Positions 1 through 5,864 of a stretch of DNA of 8,478 nt are shown here, in pieces. The notes below the pieces were generated by a model. It did not search any database and was not told the DNA's origin. It was given only the letters and a program-made list of their open reading frames with translations. Made by a program: the position numbers and the translations under genes. The DNA is from Candidatus Stahliibacteriota bacterium (GTDB lineage Bacteria > Hydrothermota > Tepidihabitantia > B3-TA06), in contig DAOVCF010000081.1 in NCBI GenBank assembly GCA_030670165.1, forward strand, positions 1-8,478, given 5' to 3'. Numbering within the stretch: the stretch's first letter is position 1; every line of letters begins with the position of its first letter.

Positions 1-1
1 A

Positions 2-766
2 GCGAGCAAGGCGGATAAGCTGAGAGCTGAAGCCAGTCTCCTATCGGCAGAGATGGAACTCTTCTCAGCTCGCACTTCGCTTGAGAACAACCAACGCATC
101 CTTTCGGACCTTATGGGTTTTTCCCAGTGGCGACCCATAGAGGCCGACGAACTCCACGAGGCAGAGGAACCTTATTCCCTTCCCACCACGGTGATCTCCG
201 CCGCTATATTGGCCCAGAACCCGGACTTCGACGTGCTCCTGCGTCAGGTTAAGGCCTCCGACCTTACCTACTGGGGGGCGTGGGCTTCGATCCTGCCTTC
301 CCTTTCTCTAACTGCCTCGAGGAACTTTGTCCAGGAAGAGGTTCTGCCTTCATTCTCGGACTGGGATGATGTGTCAACAGATTACGGCCTTGCAATAAGC
401 TTCCCCATAGCCGATGTTAAAGGGAAGGTGCTTTCAATAAACCGTGCAAGGCTGGAGCGTAAGAATTCGAGGATAACTCTAGCCCGGCAGGAGCTCAGCT
501 TCCGCGAGAGTCTGGCCGCACTGCTTGCTACCCAGTCCTCGTCCTACAAGGGATGGGAGGTGGCGTCCAAGAACGTTGAGCTTTCAAGCGAGGTCTACCG
601 CCTTACCGCCCGCAGCTACGAGTTGGGAGCCTCCTCCCTGGCCGATCTTTTGCAGGTGGAGGCGGAGCTGGTTCAGGCGGAGCGAGCACTGGTTCAGGCA
701 AAAGCGGATTACTGGTCCAGCCGCGCAGAGCTCAACTACTTTCTGGGAATTTCAATGGAGGATTGA
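2..766 (+). CDS. TolC-family outer-membrane efflux channel, C-terminal part (5' end cut by window)
   Basis: This is the C-terminal part (254 residues) of an outer-membrane efflux protein of the TolC/OEP family, the exit duct of tripartite pumps. The frame stays open to the window edge, so the real start lies upstream. The ATG at 53 is internal, since helical coiled-coil sequence (KADKLRAEASLLSAEMEL) precedes it. Seen directly: a beta-strand-type LPSLSLTAS segment, a second beta segment (YGLAISFPI), then a long amphipathic helix pair ending in YELGASSLADLLQVEAEL and a C-terminal Tyr/Leu helix. This matches the second OEP repeat, in which a Y-x-L-G-A-x-S motif is typical. The first repeat is only partly present, and any signal peptide is outside the window. 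The stop TGA (764-766) overlaps the next gene's ATG by one base (TGATG), so the two are probably translationally coupled. The family call is secure; the substrate is unknown. Confidence 0.9.
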   Translation, partial: ASKADKLRAEASLLSAEMELFSARTSLENNQRILSDLMGFSQWRPIEADELHEAEEPYSLPTTVISAAILAQNPDFDVLLRQVKASDLTYWGAWASILPSLSLTASRNFVQEEVLPSFSDWDDVSTDYGLAISFPIADVKGKVLSINRARLERKNSRITLARQELSFRESLAALLATQSSSYKGWEVASKNVELSSEVYRLTARSYELGASSLADLLQVEAELVQAERALVQAKADYWSSRAELNYFLGISMED

Positions 767-1935
767 TGAATAAGAAACGCCGCAAAAGGATAGGCATTTG
801 GCTGGGAATAGCCGCAGGAGCGGTGCTTGTGTTCCTGATAGTATGCAACGTTTTGAGCAGACGATCCGTCGCGCCCGAGGTCACGGTTGCCGAACTTACG
901 AAACGCAGGATTGTTTCCGCCGTCTCCGCCACCGGCGAGATTCGCGCCGCCAATCAGGTGGATATCTCCGCTGAGATCCTTGCCCGCGTCTCCAAGCTCT
1001 ACGTGAAGGAAGGAGACGCTGTACGCAAGGGTCAGCTTCTGTGCGTGCTTGACGACGCGGCGAAGCGTTCTACCCGTGACCTGCAACGTGCGAATTTCGA
1101 GGAGGCTTCCGCCGCATACAAAAGAGGCGAGGCACTTTACAAAGACAGCCTCATCTCCACCGCCGAGTTTGAGCGTTTGAGTACAGCATACGAGGGGGCG
1201 CGCGCTCAGCTTGAGCAGAGCGAGGATCAATTGGCAAAGACCCGCATCTACGCCCCCATCTCAGGTCGTGTGGTTCGCTTGAACATCAAGGAGGGTGAAG
1301 CGGTGATGATGGGTACCATGAACAACCCGGGGACCGTTATGATGACTCTAGCCGATCTTTCAGCCATGCAGGCCAGGGTGGATGTGGACGAGTCGGACGT
1401 GGTCGATTTAAAGATCGGTCAGCCCGCAAAGGTCAAGCTGGATGCGATGCCTGACACCGCCTTTAGAGCCAAGGTGACAAGCATCAGCTACATGCCCTCG
1501 ACCAATCTAACTTCTACAGCAGAAGGCGTCACCGACTTCGAGGTGATCCTTGACCTTACCGATATCGATCAGGCGCAGCGCCCTGGGATGAACGTCTCCG
1601 CAGACATAACCACCGCTACGCGCGAGGATGTAATCACCTGTCCCCTGCAGGCCATCGGCAGACGTGAAGTCAAGGGGAAGCTCTCGGAGACGGTCTTTAT
1701 CCTTGAAGAGGACAAAGCCAGGCTCGTTCCAATAAAAACCGGCATCTCAGATGGCCGCGCAATAGAGATTATCGAGGGACTCGAAGAAGGTCAGGAGATC
1801 ATTACCGGTCCATACAAGGTGCTTAGAATACTGCAAGACGGAGACGAGGTTAAACCCAGCAAAGGTGAAGAACCATGGCAAAGAAGTTCCGAAGGTCCAA
1901 AGGTCAAGGTAAAGGTTCGAACCACGAGCCGGTAA
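766..1935 (+). CDS. Periplasmic adaptor (membrane fusion) protein, MacA/HlyD-like
   Basis: This is the adaptor that joins the inner-membrane ABC permease to the TolC channel. It has 389 residues, about the usual MacA length. Seen: basic N-terminus then one membrane anchor (about 9-30, IGIWLGIAAGAVLVFLIVCNVL); first barrel-sandwich half (about 62-100, with YVKEGDAVRKGQLLCVLDD); an alpha-hairpin (about 101-160); second half with the canonical IYAPISGRVVRLNIKEGEAV (161-180); then beta-barrel and membrane-proximal domains. I chose ATG at 766 because GGAGG at 757-761 sits 4 nt upstream; the TTG at 763 is too close to that site. There is no lipobox, so it is anchored by the transmembrane helix. The last 20 codons overlap the ATPase gene in another frame and encode a Lys/Arg-rich tail. 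The hairpin is fairly short. MacA is the nearest named relative, but orthology is not shown. Confidence 0.92.
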   Translation: MNKKRRKRIGIWLGIAAGAVLVFLIVCNVLSRRSVAPEVTVAELTKRRIVSAVSATGEIRAANQVDISAEILARVSKLYVKEGDAVRKGQLLCVLDDAAKRSTRDLQRANFEEASAAYKRGEALYKDSLISTAEFERLSTAYEGARAQLEQSEDQLAKTRIYAPISGRVVRLNIKEGEAVMMGTMNNPGTVMMTLADLSAMQARVDVDESDVVDLKIGQPAKVKLDAMPDTAFRAKVTSISYMPSTNLTSTAEGVTDFEVILDLTDIDQAQRPGMNVSADITTATREDVITCPLQAIGRREVKGKLSETVFILEEDKARLVPIKTGISDGRAIEIIEGLEEGQEIITGPYKVLRILQDGDEVKPSKGEEPWQRSSEGPKVKVKVRTTSR

Positions 1936-2591
1936 TCAGGCTTCAGGGTCTCTCCAAGGTCTACGACGGCGGCCCTGTCGCGGTCGAGGCGCTCAAGAAT
2001 ATCAACCTTGAGATTTATGAGGGTGGGTACGTGGCCATCATGGGACCCTCAGGCTCGGGCAAATCTACCCTCATGCACATCCTTGGCTGTCTTGACGTCC
2101 CTACCTATGGCTCCTACTTCCTCAAGGGACAGGAGATATCCCGCTACGACTCCGATCAGCTGGCGCGGGTGCGCAACCGCGAGGTGGGGTTCGTGTTCCA
2201 GCAGTACAACCTGCTTCCCAGACTCACCGCGACCCAGAACGTGGAGTTGCCGTTGCAGTACGCCGGGGTTTCGGTTGATCGCAGAGAGAAGGTCGTGGAG
2301 AAGATGCTCGAGATGGTAGGGTTGGCCGAACGCAGCCATCACCGACCGAACGAGCTGTCAGGAGGAGAATCCCAGCGGGTGGCCATCGCCCGGGCCCTTG
2401 CCAACGACCCGGCTATACTTCTTGCTGACGAGCCTACCGGCAATCTGGACACCAAGACCGAGGAAGAGATCATGGGACTCCTTGATGAGCTTAACGAACA
2501 GGGCAGGACCGTTATTGTAGTCACGCACGATGACAGCGTCGCTCTGCACGCAAAGCGCACCATAAATCTCCTTGATGGGAGGATAGCATGA
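1875..2591 (+). CDS. ABC transporter ATP-binding protein, LolD/MacB type
   Basis: This cytoplasmic ATPase of 238 residues powers the FtsX-type permease encoded next. Visible motifs: Walker A GPSGSGKST (57-65), Q-loop glutamine at 109 (FVFQQYNLLP), signature LSGGE (161-165, followed by SQRVAIARAL), Walker B ILLADE with catalytic Glu186, D-loop NLD (190-192) and switch His218 (VVTHDD). LSGGE instead of LSGGQ is normal in LolD-like proteins, and ADEPTGNLDT is typical of the MacB/LolD/FtsE group. The start is ATG 1875, behind a purine-rich AAAGGTGAAG. No ATG, GTG or TTG occurs between it and the conserved domain, so the gene really begins inside the adaptor gene (61-nt overlap) and carries a basic leader of about 19 residues (KKFRRSKGQGKG) not usual in the family. 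Unlike E. coli MacB, ATPase and permease are separate polypeptides. The substrate is unknown. Confidence 0.94.
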   Translation: MAKKFRRSKGQGKGSNHEPVIRLQGLSKVYDGGPVAVEALKNINLEIYEGGYVAIMGPSGSGKSTLMHILGCLDVPTYGSYFLKGQEISRYDSDQLARVRNREVGFVFQQYNLLPRLTATQNVELPLQYAGVSVDRREKVVEKMLEMVGLAERSHHRPNELSGGESQRVAIARALANDPAILLADEPTGNLDTKTEEEIMGLLDELNEQGRTVIVVTHDDSVALHAKRTINLLDGRIA

Positions 2592-3841
2592 ACTTCCTCT
2601 CCCTCCTGGGTCTTTCTGTGGTCACCCTGCGGCATCACAAGTCCCGCTCCTTCCTCACCGCCCTGGGGATAATCATCGGGGTAATGACGGTCATAACCAT
2701 CCTTTCCCTTCTTGAAGGCCTCAACCGGAAGATCAAGGAGGAGTTTTCCACCCTGGGTTCTTCTACCATCTACATCCAGAAGATGGAATGGCAGATGGGG
2801 CCTGGGCGGCATCGACTTGACTTCGAGGAGCTTCGCAAGCGCCCCAATTTCACTGTCGAGGATGCGGAAGCTCTTGCCAAACTCCCTAGCATCGAGGCTG
2901 CTGTTCCCAGCATAGGTAAAGGGGCAGGCACCATTAAACGTCTGGGTAATGAGGCTCAGAACTGCGAACTGAAGGGTACCGCCGAAGGCGGTGACCTGAC
3001 AGGCAACTGGGTAGTGGAACAGGGCCGGTTCATCACCCGCGAGGACAGGCTTCACCGCCGTCTGGTTTGCGTGATCGGTTCGTATATAGCCGAGAACCTG
3101 TTCGGCGCGGAAAACCCGGTAGATCAGACCCTGGACGTGGACGGTCACCGCTATCTTATCGTAGGGGTGCTCGAGGAAAAGGGTGCCATGTTCGGCAACA
3201 TCCAGGACAACGTGGTGATCATTCCGGTCTCCACCTACCTCAAGTACAACCCGCTTCCGCGGGGCTGGCGCGCCATCTGGGGCGGCCTATCGATCGAGGC
3301 GCTGCCCAAGCCTGGGGTGCCGCTGGAGAAGGCCATGGCCGACGTGGAAGAGCAGCTGCGTCTGCTACGCGGACTGCGCTATGACCAGGACAACGACTTC
3401 GGCCTCAACACCCAGCAGATGATTATGACCGCGATGCAGGGAATTACCTCAACCCTGTGGATCGTAATGGTGGGGATAGCCGCAATCTCGCTCATCGTGG
3501 GCGGTATCGGGATCATGAACATCATGCTGGTCTCGGTTGCCGAGCGCACCCGTGAAATCGGCATCCGCAAGGCGGTAGGCGCGCGTGATCGCGACATCAT
3601 GATCCAGTTCCTTATGGAGGCGGTGGTGCTTGCCCTGCTGGGAGGGCTCATCGGCATAATAGTCGGCATAGGCATCGCCCGACTTGTTTCGGTCCTGGTT
3701 GAATTTCTTGATGCCGCCTCGCCCTGGTGGACGGTGGTTCTTGGCTTCGGATTCTCCGCAGCGGTGGGGATATTCTTCGGCATCTACCCGGCGCAGAAGG
3801 CCTCTAAACTCAACCCAATAGACGCCATCCGCTACGAATAA
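2588..3841 (+). CDS. ABC transporter permease, MacB/FtsX family
   Basis: This inner-membrane subunit has 417 residues. Its layout is that of MacB permeases without the fused ATPase: a first membrane helix (about 21-43), a large periplasmic domain (about 45-285, MacB_PCD-type), then three C-terminal helices (about 289-315, 343-370, 381-400). The diagnostic stretch is VGGIGIMNIMLVSVAERTREIGIRKAVGA (304-332, split here as VGGIGIMNIM and LVSVAERTREIGIRKAVGA), with a C-terminal KLNPIDAIRYE end. ATG 2588 overlaps the ATPase stop (ATGA), with GGAGG at 2578-2582. Such permeases act by mechanotransmission: ATP-driven movements of the periplasmic domain push substrate from the periplasm through TolC rather than across the inner membrane. 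Related systems export macrolides, peptides or lipoproteins. Nothing in the sequence picks one. A perfect hairpin begins 10 bases after the stop. Confidence 0.94.
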   Translation: MNFLSLLGLSVVTLRHHKSRSFLTALGIIIGVMTVITILSLLEGLNRKIKEEFSTLGSSTIYIQKMEWQMGPGRHRLDFEELRKRPNFTVEDAEALAKLPSIEAAVPSIGKGAGTIKRLGNEAQNCELKGTAEGGDLTGNWVVEQGRFITREDRLHRRLVCVIGSYIAENLFGAENPVDQTLDVDGHRYLIVGVLEEKGAMFGNIQDNVVIIPVSTYLKYNPLPRGWRAIWGGLSIEALPKPGVPLEKAMADVEEQLRLLRGLRYDQDNDFGLNTQQMIMTAMQGITSTLWIVMVGIAAISLIVGGIGIMNIMLVSVAERTREIGIRKAVGARDRDIMIQFLMEAVVLALLGGLIGIIVGIGIARLVSVLVEFLDAASPWWTVVLGFGFSAAVGIFFGIYPAQKASKLNPIDAIRYE

Positions 3842-3851
3842 TACAGTGCTC

Positions 3852-3872
3852 CTTTTGCGCTACGCGCAAAAG
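3852..3872 (+). terminator. Perfect hairpin just after the efflux operon, possible terminator
   Basis: CTTTTGCGC (3852-3860), loop TAC, GCGCAAAAG (3864-3872) form a perfect 9-bp stem 10 bases after the permease stop codon. The position suggests a transcript end or a 3' RNA-stabilising structure. No run of T follows, so it is not a classical intrinsic terminator. Confidence 0.45.
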
Positions 3873-3918
3873 ATCGCAGTTGAAAAGCAGGCTGTGCCGG
3901 ACTCATTATATTGTACTA

Positions 3919-3933
3919 GGGGTTCCCGCAAAG
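3919..3933 (+). repeat. Direct repeat A, copy 1
   Basis: GGGGTTCCCGCAAAG matches GGGGTCCCCGCAAAG at 4124-4138 in 14 of 15 bases. In both copies a purine-rich GAGCG-type stretch follows. It is probably part of a dispersed repeat family of this genome. Confidence 0.6.
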
Positions 3934-3951
3934 GAGCGAAGCGAGCGTGTA

Positions 3952-3973
3952 GCATAGGCTCTCCAGCCTGTGC
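3952..3973. repeat. Inverted repeat (9-bp stem, one G-T pair)
   Basis: GCATAGGCT (3952-3960), loop CTCC, AGCCTGTGC (3965-3973). The arms pair at all positions if one G-T wobble is allowed. CTCCAGCCTGT at 3961-3971 recurs as CTCCAGCCCGT at 4021-4031 (10 of 11 bases). Confidence 0.55.
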
Positions 3974-3980
3974 TTGATAT

Positions 3981-4005
3981 CCCTCCCTTGATGGTAGGGG
4001 GAGGG
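3981..4005. repeat. Inverted repeat CCCTCCC / GGGAGGG
   Basis: CCCTCCC (3981-3987) and GGGAGGG (3999-4005) form a 7-bp perfect stem around an 11-base loop. It follows the previous hairpin by 7 bases, which adds to the mosaic look of this region. Confidence 0.45.
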
Positions 4006-4007
4006 TG

Positions 4008-4025
4008 TGGAGAACGGAGGCTCCA
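4008..4025 (+). repeat. Direct repeat B, copy 1
   Basis: This 18-base unit is TGGAGAAC, four variable bases, GCTCCA. It recurs at 4070-4087 with 14 of 18 bases identical; only the four central bases differ. The ends TGGAG and CTCCA are themselves complementary, so each copy can fold. Conserved ends around a variable core fit a palindromic dispersed element. Confidence 0.55.
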
Positions 4026-4061
4026 GCCCGTCTAATTGCTATAGTCTGTTCGATAATATAG

Positions 4062-4083
4062 GCGCGGGTTGGAGAACCCGCGC
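4062..4083. repeat. Perfect 9-bp inverted repeat
   Basis: GCGCGGGTT (4062-4070), loop GGAG, AACCCGCGC (4075-4083). The hairpin is perfect and G+C-rich, without a following T-tract on the + strand. On the - strand it lies after the coiled-coil gene and could help end that transcript. It overlaps direct repeat B copy 2 (4070-4087). Confidence 0.6.
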
Positions 4084-4128
4084 TCCACTCTTTGGGCGCT
4101 CGTAATGACGGAAGGTTTTTATCGGGGT

Positions 4129-4159
4129 CCCCGCAAAGCCGCGGAGCGGATTTGTGGGG
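4129..4159 (-). terminator. Long hairpin downstream of the - strand gene, possible terminator
   Basis: CCCCGCAAA (4129-4137) pairs with TTTGTGGGG (4151-4159) with one wobble. Inside it CCGC (4139-4142) pairs with GCGG (4146-4149) around a GGA loop, leaving one G/A mismatch. This gives a nearly continuous stem of about 14 positions, starting 15 bases beyond the stop of the - strand coiled-coil gene. No T-tract follows on the - strand. It includes most of direct repeat A copy 2 (4124-4138), so it may be a repeat used as a transcript end. Confidence 0.45.
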
Positions 4160-4174
4160 TGTATATTTGGGGTG

Positions 4175-5062
4175 CTAAAACGTCAGGCGGCTTTTCTTTT
4201 TCTTTACAGGCGGTTTCTTCTTTTCTTCCTGCTTGGGCTGCGGCGCAGGCTTGGTCTCAGGCTGAGGTTTAGGCCTGGACTCCTGCTGAGGGGTAGGCTT
4301 GGGGGCAGGTTTCGGCTCAGGTGTCTTCAAAGGAGCGCCGCCGGCTCTCAACCGCTGTTCGTTGAGTTCAATTATCTGACCTTCAAGCTCGTGGATGCGC
4401 CGCTCAAGCGCGGAGATCCTGGCACCTATGGCTGGCGAGCGCTTAAGTTCTTCCCAGGACTTCTGCTCAAGCTGCCCTTCCGTCTCCTTAAGCTCGTCCA
4501 ATTTGGACTTTATTCGGTCGCGGTCCTCGCGCAGCTCGGCTATCTCCCGCTCAAGGTAGGTCTTCTCCTTGACAGCCATCTCCATGGCCGAGTGCTCCTT
4601 GCGCAGGTACTCAAGCCGCTTGTTGATGTCCTGCTCTTCGCGCTCCAGGGTGCGCAGCCTGGCTTCGGTCATTGCCAGCTCACGCTTGCGCTTCTCAAGC
4701 TTCTCGGGGGAGATGTAGTCGGGATCGCCTGGCCCTATCATCCCCTCAGACGGCCTGGAATGACGCACTGCCTCATGCCGGATGATTTGCTCACGGCTAT
4801 CCGAGGTTTTATCTCGCTCTCCCCTCTTTGAACTCTCTATCTTTTCCCATACCTTTTTCTGCCCACCGGAGGGTTGCTTTTCTTCCTTTTTCCCCTCTTT
4901 GGCGGTCTCAACGCCGCCTATTTTACCGAACTTGCGTTCAAGTTCGCGCAGCTTCTCAAGCTCCTCGTCCGAAGGCGGCGGTGTGGGTTTTTCTTCAGGC
5001 GGTTTCTTGACCTGCTTTTCTTCCTCTTCCTTTTTCTTCGCTTTGGGTGTAAACTTCGGCAT
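4175..5062 (-). CDS. Hypothetical Lys/Glu/Pro-rich coiled-coil protein
   Basis: I do not recognise a family for this 295-residue protein. Three regions are visible. Residues 1-75 are low-complexity, dominated by Lys, Glu and Pro. About 118-240 is heptad-like, Leu/Glu/Arg/Lys-rich helix expected to form coiled coils, with a break near 206-213 (KRSPAIGA). Residues 245-295 are a Pro/Lys/Gln tail with repeated PKPxP-like units, ending in KKKKSRLTF. No signal peptide, membrane helix or cysteine is seen, so it is probably cytoplasmic, perhaps a scaffold or nucleic-acid or surface-associated protein. That role is inference. The - strand is chosen over a long overlapping + strand frame because this frame has an ordered domain layout, a sensible start and an upstream promoter-like sequence. 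No ribosome binding site precedes the ATG. It is transcribed divergently from the orphan gene at 5186. Confidence 0.8.
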   Translation of the reverse strand: MPKFTPKAKKKEEEEKQVKKPPEEKPTPPPSDEELEKLRELERKFGKIGGVETAKEGKKEEKQPSGGQKKVWEKIESSKRGERDKTSDSREQIIRHEAVRHSRPSEGMIGPGDPDYISPEKLEKRKRELAMTEARLRTLEREEQDINKRLEYLRKEHSAMEMAVKEKTYLEREIAELREDRDRIKSKLDELKETEGQLEQKSWEELKRSPAIGARISALERRIHELEGQIIELNEQRLRAGGAPLKTPEPKPAPKPTPQQESRPKPQPETKPAPQPKQEEKKKPPVKKKKSRLTF

Positions 5063-5068
5063 ATTAAA

Positions 5069-5096
5069 AGAATAGCGAGAATTTGGGCTTAGTCAA
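5069..5096 (-). promoter_or_regulatory. Putative promoter of the coiled-coil gene, leaderless arrangement
   Basis: Read on the - strand, TTGACT (5096-5091) and TATTCT (5074-5069) are separated by 16 bp, a good -35/-10 pair. The -10 ends 6 nt before the ATG, so transcription would start at or beside the start codon. The absence of a Shine-Dalgarno sequence agrees with a leaderless mRNA. Confidence 0.55.
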
Positions 5097-5135
5097 GGGG
5101 TACGCCCAAGGAACGATCCAGGGATCAGCGAAAGC

Positions 5136-5163
5136 TTGACACAAGCACAAATTTATTTATAAT
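5136..5163 (+). promoter_or_regulatory. Consensus sigma-70-type promoter of the orphan gene
   Basis: TTGACA (5136-5141) and TATAAT (5158-5163) both match the housekeeping consensus exactly, with a 16-bp spacer. An A/T-rich spacer end (AAATTTATTTA) precedes the -10. Transcription should begin near 5170, giving a leader of about 15 nt. It lies back to back with the promoter of the - strand gene. Confidence 0.8.
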
Positions 5164-5172
5164 TTTATCCAC

Positions 5173-5180
5173 AAAGGAGG
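5173..5180 (+). promoter_or_regulatory. Strong ribosome binding site
   Basis: AAAGGAGG lies 5 nt before ATG 5186. It is the strongest Shine-Dalgarno match in the window and fixes this start rather than ATG 5192. Confidence 0.8.
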
Positions 5181-5185
5181 AGAAA

Positions 5186-5803
5186 ATGCCAATGGAGTAT
5201 CGTCGGTTTCTCAGACAAAACGACATCTTAGCTTTACCTGTAGCAGGAGCGGATTATCATCCTGGCTCGGTATTGAAACAAAAAAGGCGAAGACGCAACT
5301 ATACTCAATGGGTGAGGATAGATATGTTGCTGAACAACGACGAGGAATGGCCATGCAAGCTGGTAGAAGCAAATATAGTGGGTCTCGACGTCAGACGCCG
5401 CTTGAGCCTGCAAGGGCGGGCAAGCGTGAAAGAATTCGGACTCGGCGTCGGAGGAGGATTGCGCAACGCAACTTCAGTCACGTATGAAATAAAGGGACTC
5501 AAGAATCTCGTGTTCAAAAACCCCAATGTTCTCATCAGACACAGTGATGAAATAGAAGGTTACATCCGCAACAACAGAAGAAGAGGCTACCGCTATTTCG
5601 TTCTCGAACGTTTGTGGTACGCGGCCGAGTTCATCGTCAAGTTTGAAGGAATGACCAAAGTCGAACTGAAGGCGGCCCTCGACAAATACGCAGAGGTAAC
5701 GGGCGACGCAAAGTTTAAGTTGAACACCAAAGGAAAGATAATAGTAACCGCCGACAACCCAACCGTTCCCTTCGGGTTCACCACCTGGATGAGAATACCA
5801 TAA
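5186..5803 (+). CDS. Hypothetical protein, orphan; possible gasdermin-like pore-forming domain (speculative)
   Basis: This 205-residue protein is not securely recognised. It has no signal peptide, no clear membrane helix and one cysteine (57). It is basic, with Arg clusters at 34-37 and 128-133. Predicted by eye it is mostly beta: ILALPVAGADYHPGSVLKQK (14-33), VRIDMLL (43-49), an amphipathic GLGVGGG to YEIKGL stretch (86-105), a helix near 117-129, then YRYFVLERLWYAAEFIVKF (135-153), a short helix, and KGKIIVTADNPTVPFGFTTWMRI (182-204). The order of elements recalls gasdermin N-terminal domains: an early LVPV...PLCLVxKK segment, a long amphipathic hairpin, a YVVTEV-like strand, and a final strand after a (K)xVxxPxxxxxAF-like turn. 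This is a memory-based likeness, not a homology result. Bacterial gasdermins normally adjoin a protease gene and are usually longer; no protease adjoins this gene. The strong promoter and ribosome binding site suggest high expression. G+C is lower than its neighbours. Confidence 0.75.
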   Translation: MPMEYRRFLRQNDILALPVAGADYHPGSVLKQKRRRRNYTQWVRIDMLLNNDEEWPCKLVEANIVGLDVRRRLSLQGRASVKEFGLGVGGGLRNATSVTYEIKGLKNLVFKNPNVLIRHSDEIEGYIRNNRRRGYRYFVLERLWYAAEFIVKFEGMTKVELKAALDKYAEVTGDAKFKLNTKGKIIVTADNPTVPFGFTTWMRIP

Positions 5804-5831
5804 GAATACTAGCCTTACCTGTATACCGGTC

Positions 5832-5859
5832 TTGCATCCCCCCCGGTTTTATGTAAACT
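5832..5859 (+). promoter_or_regulatory. Weak candidate promoter of the nuclease operon
   Basis: TTGCAT (5832-5837) and TAAACT (5854-5859) are 16 bp apart. The -10 ends 5 nt before ATG 5865, and no Shine-Dalgarno sequence is present in CTAGCTA before the start. If real, the mRNA would be leaderless, as for the - strand coiled-coil gene. The match to consensus is moderate, and readthrough from the gene ending at 5803 is equally possible. Confidence 0.35.
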
Positions 5860-5864
5860 AGCTA

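Larger units (their letters stand above)
3842..4174. other. Gene-free convergent intergenic region, repeat mosaic
   Basis: This stretch of about 330 bases separates the permease gene (+) from the coiled-coil gene (-), so both transcripts must end here. I find no credible gene. Instead there are five inverted repeats and at least two pairs of direct repeats, listed separately, which fill much of the region. GAGCGAAGCGAGC (3934-3946) and TCGTAATGACG (4100-4110) resemble motifs of REP-like repeats seen in many bacterial chromosomes. That resemblance is from memory and is not a database match. Confidence 0.75.

Noticed and set aside
763..765. TTG as start of the adaptor gene
   Set aside because: It is only 1 nt from GGAGG, whereas ATG 766 directly after has usable spacing and the common TGATG overlap.
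736..1230. 164-residue - strand frame across the adaptor gene
   Set aside because: It is antisense to conserved adaptor sequence (membrane anchor and lipoyl domain) and its composition is that of a shadow frame.
2339..3148. 269-residue - strand frame across the ATPase and permease genes
   Set aside because: It lies antisense to two strongly conserved genes, crosses their junction and shows no recognisable motif.
4069..4272. 67-residue + strand frame starting in the repeat region
   Set aside because: It begins inside a palindrome, has no ribosome binding site and runs antisense into the coiled-coil gene.
4154..4831. 225-residue + strand frame over the coiled-coil gene
   Set aside because: Its Leu/Arg/Phe-rich translation is the antisense of a Lys/Glu-rich coiled coil, and it has no family motif. 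The - strand frame has a promoter and an ordered domain layout.
5825..5850. ACCGG ... CCGGT followed by TTT as a terminator for the orphan gene
   Set aside because: The stem is only 5 bp around a 13-base loop and the T-run is four bases, so it is too weak to call.
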